Shown here piece by piece: positions 33,675 to 44,386 of a stretch of 64,000 bases of DNA (its first letter is position 1; every line of letters starts with the position of its first letter). Source of the DNA: Azorhizobium sp943371865 (GTDB lineage: Bacteria > Pseudomonadota > Alphaproteobacteria > Rhizobiales > Xanthobacteraceae); NCBI RefSeq assembly GCF_943371865.1, contig NZ_CALRWL010000003.1, positions 62,001 to 126,000 of the forward strand, written 5' to 3'. The notes beneath the pieces were generated by a model. The model was given only the letters and a program-made list of their open reading frames with translations. It did no database searches and was not told the origin of the DNA. The translations under genes and the position numbers were made by a program.

Positions 33675-35699
33675 ATGAAGACTTTTAAACTGGGCATTGG
33701 GCTGAAGCTCGGCATTGCTTCGGCGATATTGGTTCTGCTTTCGTTTGGCGTCATCGTCAGCCGACAGGTGGCCATGCAGCGCATGGCGGAAGCGAACGCT
33801 GACGCTCAGCTGCAGGCGGAAATCTTCGACCAGCTGCAGAATATGGGGCTGCTGTTGGGGCGCATCCGGATCAACGCCGCCGAGATGCGGCTGTCCTTTG
33901 CCAATCTCGACAATGAAAACTTCATGAAGCAGGTCAACAAGGACGTGGTCGCCGCCAAGCGACGGCTCGACGAGACCATGGTCCTGGAAACCCATGAGGA
34001 CGATCGCCAGGTCTTCCGCAAGCTGCAAACATTGCTGGATCAGGTCAACGTCGCCGTCACCGACATCTACAAGACCCAGGTTGCTCAGTTGGATGCGGTG
34101 GATGCCCGCCCCGGCATCCGTCTGGCGGCGCGCTCGGCCTTCTCCAACCTTGCCACGCAATTGACCGAAGTGGGCGATGCCGACGGGGCCCGCGAAGTCG
34201 CTCCCCTCGAGGCCCTGCTTGAGCAGATCAATGTGGCGTCCTTCAGCTTCATCATCGAGGAGGATCCCAAGCAGCTCAATATCATCGCGGTGAGCGCCGA
34301 TGCCGGGCGCAAGGCGCTCGACACCGTGCAGGAGACCCTTGGCGGGATCGGCATGATCGCCGCCAGCATCACCCCCGCACGCAAGGCGTTCGACGACTAT
34401 GTGCAATCGGTGCGCGACGGCCTCGGCCAGGTCCAGGCCCGCGAAAAGATCGTGCGCGAGCGCCTCCAGCCGCTCATGGCCGAAGCCACCAAGCAGCTCC
34501 GGGCGGTGACGGACGAGGGCGTCAAGCAGTCCAAGGAGGCCGACGAACAGGCCGCATCCGCGCTGGAACACGGCATGCAGCAGATCCTGATTTTCTCGAT
34601 CGTCGCCATCCTCGCCGCCATCGGCGCCGCGGTCTATTCGGTGATCGGCGTCGCCCGACCGATCCAGGATGTCAGCGCCGCCATGGAGCAGGTGTCCGCC
34701 GGCGATCTGTCCGCCGTCATTCCCCATGAAAACCGCAGCGACCAGGTGGGCGACCAGGCCCGCGCTCTGATCGTGTTCCGCGACGGACTGGCCGAGGCGG
34801 CCCGCATGCGCGCCCAGCGCGAGGCAACGGAGCGCGAGGCGGCCGAACAGCGCAAGCGTGACATGCACGCCCTTGCGGACAGCTTCGAAGCCGCCGTCGG
34901 TGCGGTGGTGGATACGGTGGCGGCGGCGGCCACCGAGTTGCAGCGCGCCGCCGAGACCCTCACCACCACCGCCGAGGAAACCACCGCTCAGGCCACTACC
35001 GTGGCGGCGGCGGCCAATCTGGCCACCACCAATGTGCAGACGGTGGCAGCGGCCATCGAGGAACTGTCCGCCTCCGCCCGGGAGATCGGCAGCCGGCTCA
35101 GCCGGTCGAGCGAGGTCGCCGGGCGTGCGGTGGCCGAAGTGGACCAGACCAACGGCCAGATGACCGAGCTGCGCAGCTCCGCCGACCAGATCGGCAATAT
35201 CATCGGCCTGATCGACAGCATTGCCGGCCAGACCAATCTCCTGGCGCTCAATGCCACCATCGAGTCCGCCCGCGCCGGCGAGGCCGGTCGTGGCTTCGCC
35301 GTGGTGGCCCAGGAGGTCAAGGGCCTCGCCGGCCAGACCGCCAAGGCCACCGCCGACATCTCCGAGCGCATTTCCGGCATCCAGGATTCCACCGGCGACG
35401 TGCTCGGCGCCATCACCGGCATCAGCCGCACCATCACCGAGATCAGCGAAGGCACCACCGCCATCGCCGCGGCCATGGAAGAGCAGAACGCCACCACCGC
35501 GGAGGTCGCTCGCAACATCCAGCAGGCGGCGTCGGGCACCAATGAAGTGACCATGAACATCGTCGGGGTGGAACGCGCGGCCCAGGCCTCGTCTGCCGCG
35601 GCCACCCAGGTGCTCTCCTCGGCCACCGATCTCTCCCGCCACGCCGAGGCGCTGCGGGCGGAGGTCACCCACTTCCTGGGAACCGTGCGGGCGGCCTGA
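33675..35699 (+). CDS. Methyl-accepting chemotaxis protein 2
   Basis: 674 residues with the same plan as MCP 1: TM1, large helical sensor, TM2 (IFSIVAILAAIGAAVYSV), HAMP (ARPIQDVSAAMEQVSAGDL) and signalling domain with an intact tip. It is the most divergent of the three in the HAMP and first methylation helix (for example GDLSAVIPHENRSDQVGDQA against GDFTAAIPYGARRDELGDQA in MCP 1). ATG 33675 matches the conserved leader MKTFKLGIGLKLGI; an ATG 24 bases upstream is less likely. After the stop there is only a weak G+C dyad (TGACGGCGG...CGCCGTCA, ~35698-35733). Confidence 0.92.
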   Translation: MKTFKLGIGLKLGIASAILVLLSFGVIVSRQVAMQRMAEANADAQLQAEIFDQLQNMGLLLGRIRINAAEMRLSFANLDNENFMKQVNKDVVAAKRRLDETMVLETHEDDRQVFRKLQTLLDQVNVAVTDIYKTQVAQLDAVDARPGIRLAARSAFSNLATQLTEVGDADGAREVAPLEALLEQINVASFSFIIEEDPKQLNIIAVSADAGRKALDTVQETLGGIGMIAASITPARKAFDDYVQSVRDGLGQVQAREKIVRERLQPLMAEATKQLRAVTDEGVKQSKEADEQAASALEHGMQQILIFSIVAILAAIGAAVYSVIGVARPIQDVSAAMEQVSAGDLSAVIPHENRSDQVGDQARALIVFRDGLAEAARMRAQREATEREAAEQRKRDMHALADSFEAAVGAVVDTVAAAATELQRAAETLTTTAEETTAQATTVAAAANLATTNVQTVAAAIEELSASAREIGSRLSRSSEVAGRAVAEVDQTNGQMTELRSSADQIGNIIGLIDSIAGQTNLLALNATIESARAGEAGRGFAVVAQEVKGLAGQTAKATADISERISGIQDSTGDVLGAITGISRTITEISEGTTAIAAAMEEQNATTAEVARNIQQAASGTNEVTMNIVGVERAAQASSAAATQVLSSATDLSRHAEALRAEVTHFLGTVRAA

Positions 35700-36117
35700 C
35701 GGCGGCGGCGATCACGCGCGCCCGCCGTCACGCAACGAAGGCATTTCATCGCGCCATCCGGCGGCGGCGCGACGGTTATGGCGGACCATGTCTTGGTCCT
35801 TGGATCCTTGTGCCAAGGGCCACGTCTTCGACGGGTGCCACGTTGGTTTCGCTCACGGGCCGCGCGGGGGTGACCAGGGGCCGAAGGGTGTCAGGCGAGA
35901 TCGCAGTGCGATCCCACCGGAATGCGGACCCCGTCTGTCTCCGATGAAGGAGAGGGCGATGACTGTTTGGATGGACCCCGCTGGTGGCAATCCTCCGGCG
36001 CGCACAATCGCGGGATGTTCATGGAACGAACAACCATCGCTTGCACCTTGCAAGTCCAAAGCAAGCCTCGCGTGAGAGAATGATATTTTATAATAAAAAA
36101 ATCTAGCAGGGTGGACG
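35700..36117 (+). promoter_or_regulatory. 418-bp gap before MCP 3, with dyad and AT-rich promoter-like patch
   Basis: No supported gene: an open frame at 35788-36075 lacks a ribosome site and homologous appearance. At 36040-36054 there is a perfect dyad CTTGCA-CCT-TGCAAG. At 36077-36102 there is a very AT-rich patch containing TATAAT (36089-36094), unusual in this genome, 24 bases before the MCP 3 start. A good -35 partner at 17 bp is not evident (CCTCGC), so the dyad may bind an activator. This is a likely promoter region by composition only. Confidence 0.45.
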
Positions 36118-38151
36118 ATGGCTACGATCAAACTTGGAATTGGCTTCAAGCTCGGGCTTGCTTCAAGTCTCGTTGTCATTTTGGCTTGCGGCATACTATT
36201 GAGCAGGCACCTTGCCGCGTCAAGGATCGCAGAGGCCGACTTGGCCGCTGAGATGCAAGGGGAGCTCTTGAATCGGACCCAGCAGGTGGGTTTCCTGCTC
36301 AGTCAAATCCAGCTCAATGCAAATGATATCCGGCTCGCCGCCGCGAGTTGGGAGGTGGATGTCCTGCTCGGCAAGATCTCCCTCGACATCACGGCGGCCA
36401 ACACCCAGCTCGACACCGCGACGACGCTGGCCGGGACCCCCGAGGATCAGGATGCCTACCGGCGCATCAAGTCCCGTCTCACCCAGATCGAAGCCGGGGT
36501 GACCGCCATAGCTGCTGCGCAGAAGGCCGAGCTGGCCTCTTTCAGCCTGCGCAGCGACATCGGCGCGCAATTGGAGAGTGTCCAGGACAGCCTCAGGGCC
36601 GCGGTGAGTGCCCTGCCCCCCGACCAAAGCGCGGCGGCCGTGGCGGCCTTGTCCGTTCTCGACCGCAGCCTTCAGAAGATCGACCTGACCACCTGGCGCT
36701 ACGCCTCCACCGAGGACAGCAGCGAAATCCAGACCGTCGAATTGAATGAGAAAGCCGCGCGCAAGGCACTCGCCGCCCTTGCGGAGGCGGCCGGTCGTGA
36801 ACCCGCGATTGCCGGCCAGATCAAAGCCGTTCAAGCCGCCTTCGACGAATATATCGGTGCCGTGGGCGACGGCGTCGCCCAGCTTCAACTGAAGCGGCAG
36901 ATCCTGGAGCAGCGCAACCGGCCAGACAATGAATTTGCCGCGGGCCAGATCCAGGCCGCCGTGGCCAAAGCCACCGCGCAATCCAAGGCGCTCAACGAGG
37001 CGTCGGCGGCGGCACTCTCCGCCGGCTTCTTGCAGATCCTCGGCCTCACCCTCGTCGCCATCCTGGCGGCTGTGGCATCCGGCCTCTATTCGGTGTTCGG
37101 CATCGCCCGTCCGATCAAGCATGTCAGCGATGCCATGGAGCAGGTGTCGAACGGCGACTTCACCGCCGCCATTCCCTACGGCGCGCGCCGCGATGAACTG
37201 GGCGAGCAGGCCCGCGCTCTGATCGTGTTCCGGGACGGCCTGGCGGAAGCCGACCGTCTGCGCGCCCAGCGTGAAGCCGCGGAACGCGAGGCGTCCGAGC
37301 AGCGCAAGCGCGACATGCACGAGATGGCCAATACATTCGAAGCGGCCGTCGGTGCCGTGGTGGACACCGTGGCCTCCGCCGCCACCCAGTTGCAGCGCGC
37401 CGCCGAGACCCTGACCAAGACCTCGGAAGAAACCACCGCCCAGGCCACCGCGGTTGCGGCCGCGGCCAATCAAGCCACCACCAATGTGCAGACGGTGGCA
37501 GCGGCCATCGAGGAACTGTCCGCCTCAGCCCGCGAGATCGGCAGCCGCCTCGCCCGCTCCAATGAAGTCACCGATCGGGCCGTGTCCGAGGTGGACCATA
37601 CCAACGGCCAGATGACCGAGCTGCGCAGCTCCGCCGACCAGATCGGCACTATCATCGGCCTGATCGACAGCATTGCCGGCCAGACCAACCTCCTGGCGCT
37701 CAATGCCACCATCGAGTCCGCCCGCGCCGGTGAGGCCGGTCGTGGCTTCGCCGTGGTGGCCCAGGAGGTGAAGGGTCTCGCCGGCCAGACCGCCAAGGCC
37801 ACCGCCGACATCTCCGAGCGCATTTCCGGCATCCAGGAGTCCACCGGCGACGTGCTGGGGGCGATCACCGGCATCAGCCGCACCATCACCGAAATCAGCG
37901 AAGGCACCACCGCCATCGCCGCGGCCATGGAAGAGCAGAACGCCACCACCGCGGAGGTCGCCCGCAACATCCAGCAGGCGGCGTCGGGCACCAATGAAGT
38001 GACCGTGAACATCGCTGGGGTGGAGCGCGCGGCCCAGGCCTCGTCCACCGCCGCCATGCAGGTGCTCTCCTCGGCCACCGATCTCTCCCGCCACGCCGAG
38101 GTCCTGCGGGCGGAGGTCACCCACTTCCTGGGTACCGTGCGGGCCGCTTAG
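36118..38151 (+). CDS. Methyl-accepting chemotaxis protein 3 (mosaic paralogue)
   Basis: 677 residues, same architecture as MCP 1 and 2. The sensor domain is distinct (DIRLAAASWEVDVLLGKI, QLESVQDSLRAAVSALPPD). HAMP and the first signalling helix copy MCP 1 (ARPIKHVSDAMEQVSNGDF, EETTAQATAVAAAANQATT). From about 37490 the nucleotide sequence instead follows MCP 2 (for example GTGCAGACGGTGGCAGCGGC), ending LRAEVTHFLGTVRAA as in MCP 2. The signalling tip is intact; no CheR tether. ATG 36118 is the only start with the KLGIG leader. Confidence 0.92.
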   Translation: MATIKLGIGFKLGLASSLVVILACGILLSRHLAASRIAEADLAAEMQGELLNRTQQVGFLLSQIQLNANDIRLAAASWEVDVLLGKISLDITAANTQLDTATTLAGTPEDQDAYRRIKSRLTQIEAGVTAIAAAQKAELASFSLRSDIGAQLESVQDSLRAAVSALPPDQSAAAVAALSVLDRSLQKIDLTTWRYASTEDSSEIQTVELNEKAARKALAALAEAAGREPAIAGQIKAVQAAFDEYIGAVGDGVAQLQLKRQILEQRNRPDNEFAAGQIQAAVAKATAQSKALNEASAAALSAGFLQILGLTLVAILAAVASGLYSVFGIARPIKHVSDAMEQVSNGDFTAAIPYGARRDELGEQARALIVFRDGLAEADRLRAQREAAEREASEQRKRDMHEMANTFEAAVGAVVDTVASAATQLQRAAETLTKTSEETTAQATAVAAAANQATTNVQTVAAAIEELSASAREIGSRLARSNEVTDRAVSEVDHTNGQMTELRSSADQIGTIIGLIDSIAGQTNLLALNATIESARAGEAGRGFAVVAQEVKGLAGQTAKATADISERISGIQESTGDVLGAITGISRTITEISEGTTAIAAAMEEQNATTAEVARNIQQAASGTNEVTVNIAGVERAAQASSTAAMQVLSSATDLSRHAEVLRAEVTHFLGTVRAA

Positions 38152-38505
38152 GCAAAACAAACCCACCCGCTACCAGCCAAGCTATAGATGGCCTGCGATG
38201 GATTTGGGATGGAGATTGGAAGGATGAAGTAAATTCCGCGACAGGGAACTTTTCCGTTCAATCTTGAATGCCGCACGTTCCAGAGAAGAATATGAGAGTT
38301 CCCGCCAATACTGCTCTTTGCGGCGGTGATTGGACGGATTTTTTCTCGACGCCAATCTCTGCCACTGTTACGTATGGTCGTCGTCCGATGTGCCAAGGAC
38401 GCTGACGATTGCGAGATATGCGGGCCCAGGCGTCGCCGCGTACTCTCCCGTCCAATACGCATGGCTGATCCCGCCCGCCCGACGCCGGCGCGGATGGAGG
38501 TAGCG
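38152..38505. other. 354-bp gap after the MCP array, no gene seen
   Basis: Spans the end of MCP 3 to the start of the small gene at 38506. It is less GC-rich in its first 200 bp. In-frame upstream extension of the small gene to 38326 looks non-coding (Arg-rich, no ribosome site). No strong terminator follows MCP 3; a promoter for the small gene is presumably here but no clear hexamers were seen. Confidence 0.4.
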
Positions 38506-38712
38506 ATGGACAGAATCATCAAGGCCAATATCGACCGCTACAAGAAGCTGCTGGAAACCGAAGTCGAGCCGGTCAAGCGGGCGATGATCCAACGCCTGCT
38601 GCGAGAGGAGCGGGTCAAGCGGGAGGAACGGGCGCAGCGCAAGGCGGAGATGCCCGCTTGTCCTGACGGTGCCGGCCGCAGCACCTGCGCGGATGTCGCC
38701 CCGAAGGCTTGA
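38506..38712 (+). CDS. Small conserved alphaproteobacterial protein of unknown function
   Basis: 68 residues, strongly charged and helical: MDRIIKANIDRYKKLLETE, then VKRAMIQRLLREERVKREE, ending in a short Cys-containing tail. This type of ~60-70-residue protein (DRIIxANIxRYKxLLExExxPxKRAMIxRLLxEE) is widespread in rhizobia without known function. ATG 38506 has a near-perfect GGAGG five bases upstream, which decides the start. It may be a small RNA- or protein-binding helix hairpin; nothing more can be said. Confidence 0.7.
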   Translation: MDRIIKANIDRYKKLLETEVEPVKRAMIQRLLREERVKREERAQRKAEMPACPDGAGRSTCADVAPKA

Positions 38713-38850
38713 GGCCGTATCGGCGCGACTGGGCTCGGATCCCATTCCGCATTGGATCCCATTCCACTCCAGCTTCAGCTTGACCGGGACGCCGAACGCC
38801 GCGCCGGCCCCCAAAGGTCCCGTCGCGTCGGACCTTGCTCCGGCGGCGCG

Positions 38851-39075
38851 TCACCGATCGGTTTCGCCTTGCCCGGCCCAGGGCCGCCAGTGGGTGGGTT
38901 CGATGTCCACCACCTGCCGGCTTTCACAGTCCACCCAGTTGCGCCCCACCTTCTGGCAGGGGAAGACCAGGACGCAGGTTTCCGCGCCTTCGATGACGCA
39001 CAACTCAAGCGCCTGATCCGTCGGCGCGATTGAGACGGGAAACCACGTATCACTGGGCCACGGACGACGGTTCAT
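38851..39075 (-). CDS. Small conserved protein of unknown function
   Basis: 74 residues. It contains LELCVIEGAETCVLVFPCQK, then NWVDCESRQVVDIEPTHWRPW, a pattern I recognise from short conserved hypotheticals of Rhizobiales (VFPCRR...GWVD...IxPTHWR). No signal, TM helix or known domain; a small beta barrel-like fold is plausible. ATG 39075 has GGAG close upstream. It converges with the 38506 gene and is followed, in the upstream direction, by the pnp terminator region. Confidence 0.65.
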   Translation of the reverse strand: MNRRPWPSDTWFPVSIAPTDQALELCVIEGAETCVLVFPCQKVGRNWVDCESRQVVDIEPTHWRPWAGQGETDR

Positions 39076-39166
39076 GGCTCCAGGCTAGGCCCGAAGCCAT
39101 CCGCCCGCGTTGACCCGCATCAATCCGCGCGCCAGGCCCCGAAGGCACGGGAGCAATGACGTGCGG

Positions 39167-39220
39167 GCGATCCCGAAAAAGCGATCCCGAAAAATGGGCA
39201 CGAAAAATGGGCACGAAAAA
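39167..39220. repeat. Four short tandem repeats with A5/T5 tracts beside the pnp terminator
   Basis: Two 14-nt units GCGATCCCGAAAAA (39167-39180, 39181-39194) followed by two 13-nt units TGGGCACGAAAAA (39195-39207, 39208-39220). On the minus strand this reads as four successive T5 tracts, 13-14 nt apart, immediately downstream of the pnp hairpin. Probably a slippage-generated array. Confidence 0.85.
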
Positions 39221-39239
39221 GGGCGGCACGAGGCCGCCC
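39221..39239 (-). terminator. Rho-independent terminator of pnp
   Basis: Stem GGGCGGC (39221-39227) / GCCGCCC (39233-39239), loop ACGAG, flanked by T3/A5. In the minus (pnp) direction the hairpin is followed by TTTTT and then three more T5 tracts. It lies about 60 bp beyond the pnp stop. Confidence 0.88.
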
Positions 39240-39300
39240 TTTCAAACTTGGAAGACGCCGGCCGGGAGAGCCCCGGCCGCGCGCCTCGGTCAGGATGACC

Positions 39301-41466
<2,166 letters not shown>

Positions 41467-41883
41467 GGAAATCTCTCTCATTCTCAAGCGAAGCTAAGAG
41501 AGCCATGAGCAAGACGGCCGGACGCACCGCGCGCCAGCGCTCCCGGAACCGGGGGCGGCGACGACGGTTGCGTCCGGCGATCCTGCCATGACTTTCCTTG
41601 CACTTCGCGGTCTCGCGGCAAGCCCCATGCCCACCGCGTCTGTGCATGCCAGCAGAAAACGCCATCCGGCCATTTTCCGCGCGCGAGCGCTCATGCCCTC
41701 GCGCCTTACGTTACGGTCCTGCCATCGGTGCTGCGGGAGGAGAGGCCGTCTGGCCCGCCCTCCGTGCAGCGCGCGCTGCGACCGGGAGGCTCTGCCTGCC
41801 GACCGCGCCTGCGCGCCGTCATCCCCGACCAAAGCCGGAAAGTGCGCCGCGGGACAGTCCCGAAGCGCACCCGGTACCCAGCG
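41467..41883 (-). promoter_or_regulatory. 417-bp rpsO-pnp intergenic leader
   Basis: No convincing gene; open frames on both strands lack ribosome sites. The segment contains a stem GCGCGAG (41681-41687) / CTCGCGC (41698-41704) and several GC-rich dyads. In other bacteria the pnp leader carries an RNase III-processed hairpin for autoregulation by PNPase. A similar role here is inferred from position only. Confidence 0.4.
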
Positions 41884-42153
41884 TCAGCGACGCAGGCCCA
41901 GCTTGCCGATGATGGTCTTGTAGCGGCCCTCGTCCTTCTTCTTCAGATAGTCGAGGAGGCTACGACGCTGCGACACGAGCTTGAGCAGCCCGCGGCGAGA
42001 GTGGTTGTCCTTGTTATGGGACTTGAAGTGCTCGGTCAGGTTGGAGATGCGCTCGGAGAGGATCGCAACCTGGACTTCCGGCGAACCGGTATCGCCAGCC
42101 TTGGCACCATATTCCGTGATGAGCGCCAGCTTGCGCTCGTTGGTGATCGACAT
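41884..42153 (-). CDS. rpsO: 30S ribosomal protein S15
   Basis: 89 residues, the canonical S15 length. Typical segments are GSPEVQVAILSERI, LTEHFKSHNKDNHSRRGLL and RRSLLDYLKKKDEGRY. It binds the central junction of 16S rRNA and the platform proteins. ATG 42153 has GGACG upstream; the open upstream frame is not S15. Normally this gene directly follows truB; here it stands alone with a solute-binding protein gene upstream. Confidence 0.98.
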   Translation of the reverse strand: MSITNERKLALITEYGAKAGDTGSPEVQVAILSERISNLTEHFKSHNKDNHSRRGLLKLVSQRRSLLDYLKKKDEGRYKTIIGKLGLRR

Positions 42154-42384
42154 CGGGACGTCCTTTGCTGCTGATGGAAGCGGCGACCGGGGGCCAGAGG
42201 GCCGGAAGGGTCGCCTGAGCCGTTCGGTGGCCGGGCCGGGATGTCGTCCAGCGCGGTCAATCTCGAACGGAAACGGCGCGGGGGTTGAGCCCGCGCCGCG
42301 CAATATACAGAAATTCCCGTCGCCGACCAGTATTAAGTCAGGCGGGGCGCAACCCCTTGGCCCGCAAGGCGTTGCGGCGACACC

Positions 42385-43980
42385 TCACTGCAGGCCGATG
42401 GTGGTCAGGTCCTGGAACCAATGCTGGGCCTGCACGAAGCTCTTCACCTTGGGGTTGAGCGCGTGCGGGTTGGTGTCGTGCACCACCCAGACCAAGGCCG
42501 CATCGTCCACCACCAGAGCGTGGACTTGGGCCATCAGCTCGTCCTGCTTCTTGGGATCGAAGGTGGTCTTGGCCTCGTCGATCAGGGCATCCACCTTGGG
42601 GTTGTTGTAATAGCCCCAGTTCACGCCCACGGGGGCCACCTGGCGCGAATCGAAGAAGCGGATCAGCGCATAGAGCGGGTCCGAGGTCACATAAGCGATG
42701 TTGTTGGCGGTGATGCCGTTGTTGATCGGATCCTTCGCCCCCTTGCGCCAGTGGGTGTAGAGCGTCTCCAGCTCCACCACCTTGAACTCCACGTCGATGC
42801 CCACTTCCTTCAGATTCTGCTGGATGTACTCGTTCATGGGCAGCGACAGCATCTGCCCGGTGCCGCCCTGGGCGATGATGAAGGTGGTCTTCAGCGGCTT
42901 CTCCACCGAATAGCCCGCTTCCTTCACCAGCTTCTTGGCCGCCTCGGGATCATATTTGATGTCGAAGGTGGGCTTGCCGAACCAGGGGCTCTGGGAATCC
43001 ACCTGGCCCTTGGCCGGGGCGGCGAGGCCGTTCATCAGCGCGACGATGCCCTCGCGATCGATGGCCAGATTGAGCGCCTTGCGCAGGCGCACATCGGTCC
43101 AGGGCGAGCCCGGCAGCTTGGACAGGTCGTAATTCCAGATGTGCGGCGTGACGTTGGTGACGATCTTCATCCCCGCCGCCTTCAGCTGCGGCACCGCGTC
43201 GGGCGCGGGGGTCTCGATGATGTCCACCTGGCCGGCCAGCAGCGCATTGGTGCGGGTGAGGGCTTCCGGCATGGGGATCAGGATCAGGCGGTCAGCCTTG
43301 GCGCTGCGGGCCTTGTCCCAATAGGCCTCGTTGCGCACCAGCTCCAGGCGTTCGCGCGGCACCAATTTATCCTGCTTGAACGGCCCGGTGCCGGAGGGGC
43401 TGGCGGCGAACTTGTCCCAGTCCTTGCCCACCTTCTCATATTGGGCCGGGCTGGAGACCAGGAACCACAGCAGCTGATAGGGGAAGAAGCTGTCGACCGA
43501 CTTGGTGGTGATCTCCACCGTATAGTCGTCCACCTTGCGCCAGCTGGCCACGGAGGGCAGCCGGGTCTTCACCTGCGCTGCCTGACGCTGGTCGAACTGC
43601 GGTGCCTTGTCGTTGAGCACCTTGTCCAGGTTCCACACCACCGCATCGGCGGTGAAATCGGAGCCGTCGTGGAACTTCACGCCCTTGCGCAAGGTGAAGG
43701 TCCATTTCTTGGGATCGGCGGGATCCGCCTTCCATTCGGTGGCCAGGCCCGGCACCAGCTTGCCCGGCTTGTCGGCCACATTCATCTCCCACGCCACCAG
43801 CGGGTCGTAGATGGTGTAACCGGTGAATTGATAGGCACCGGCGCCGCGATCTGGCTGTCCGGTGGTCAAAGGAATGTCAGCCATGGAAATGCCGTAGCGC
43901 ACCACGCTCTCGGCCTTGGCGGCGCCGGCCAGCGCCACGCCCGCAATCACAGCGGCTATACCCAATACTCGGCGCATCAT
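42385..43980 (-). CDS. ABC transporter periplasmic solute-binding protein, family 5 (peptide/nickel type)
   Basis: 531 residues. The signal peptide MMRRVLGIAAVIAGVALAGA ends AKA|ES. The mature part has the family-5 layout: YTIYDPLVAWE, PGLATEWKADPADPKKWTF, LRKGVKFHDGSDFTADAVVW, YNPKVD-like C-terminal segment (YYNNPKVDALIDEA). It binds oligopeptides, sugars-peptides or metal chelates for an ABC importer. No permease or ATPase genes are adjacent, so it is orphaned here. ATG 43980 follows GGAAG; the adjacent second ATG (43977) is equally possible. It interrupts the usual truB-rpsO linkage together with dhaK. Confidence 0.93.
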   Translation of the reverse strand: MMRRVLGIAAVIAGVALAGAAKAESVVRYGISMADIPLTTGQPDRGAGAYQFTGYTIYDPLVAWEMNVADKPGKLVPGLATEWKADPADPKKWTFTLRKGVKFHDGSDFTADAVVWNLDKVLNDKAPQFDQRQAAQVKTRLPSVASWRKVDDYTVEITTKSVDSFFPYQLLWFLVSSPAQYEKVGKDWDKFAASPSGTGPFKQDKLVPRERLELVRNEAYWDKARSAKADRLILIPMPEALTRTNALLAGQVDIIETPAPDAVPQLKAAGMKIVTNVTPHIWNYDLSKLPGSPWTDVRLRKALNLAIDREGIVALMNGLAAPAKGQVDSQSPWFGKPTFDIKYDPEAAKKLVKEAGYSVEKPLKTTFIIAQGGTGQMLSLPMNEYIQQNLKEVGIDVEFKVVELETLYTHWRKGAKDPINNGITANNIAYVTSDPLYALIRFFDSRQVAPVGVNWGYYNNPKVDALIDEAKTTFDPKKQDELMAQVHALVVDDAALVWVVHDTNPHALNPKVKSFVQAQHWFQDLTTIGLQ

Positions 43981-44386
43981 GCCACGTCTTCCTTCCACAG
44001 GAGCGGATCGAACCGACCTTGAGGAAAGCAAGACGCATGCCGATTTTGTATACATTATCTCACGGATTTGTGTGCGGTCCGCCCCCTGCCCCCGGTCTCC
44101 CGCATTTGGCCCCGGGCACCTTGCTCTGCCGAGAGACGGCTGCGCCGCTCACCCATGGTCACCGCACCGGGATCGCGCCCCTTAGTACCGGTCATCGCGC
44201 CAATTGCCCGGCTTCTATTCATCGACATATGTTGCGCTGCAAAATTGAACCGACCTTGTCATCAATGCCGGTGCGGCGTTTAACTTGCACACTGGTGTCA
44301 TTTCGAGGCCTTACGCTGCTTTTGTTTTTCCCGATACCTCCATGCGTGACGCTGCTTTGGCGTCCACACCAAGCGGAACTGCCCCC
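43981..44386. promoter_or_regulatory. Divergent promoter region of the solute-binding protein and DHA kinase genes
   Basis: 406 bp without a supported gene, between divergently transcribed genes; both promoters should be here. The part 44250-44345 is AT-richer than its surroundings, consistent with a promoter for the kinase gene. No clear operator or hexamer pair was found by eye. Confidence 0.4.

Noticed and set aside
33633..35672. 679-codon minus-strand frame opposite MCP 2
   Set aside because: Gly/His-rich shadow; similar frames occur opposite the other MCP copies because their DNA is repeated.
35788..36075. 95-codon open frame upstream of MCP 3
   Set aside because: No ribosome site, no recognisable family, and it overlaps the promoter-like dyad.
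31338..38151. The MCP triplet as an insertion-sequence or phage array
   Set aside because: No transposase, integrase or terminal repeats; the direct repeats are the coding sequences themselves.
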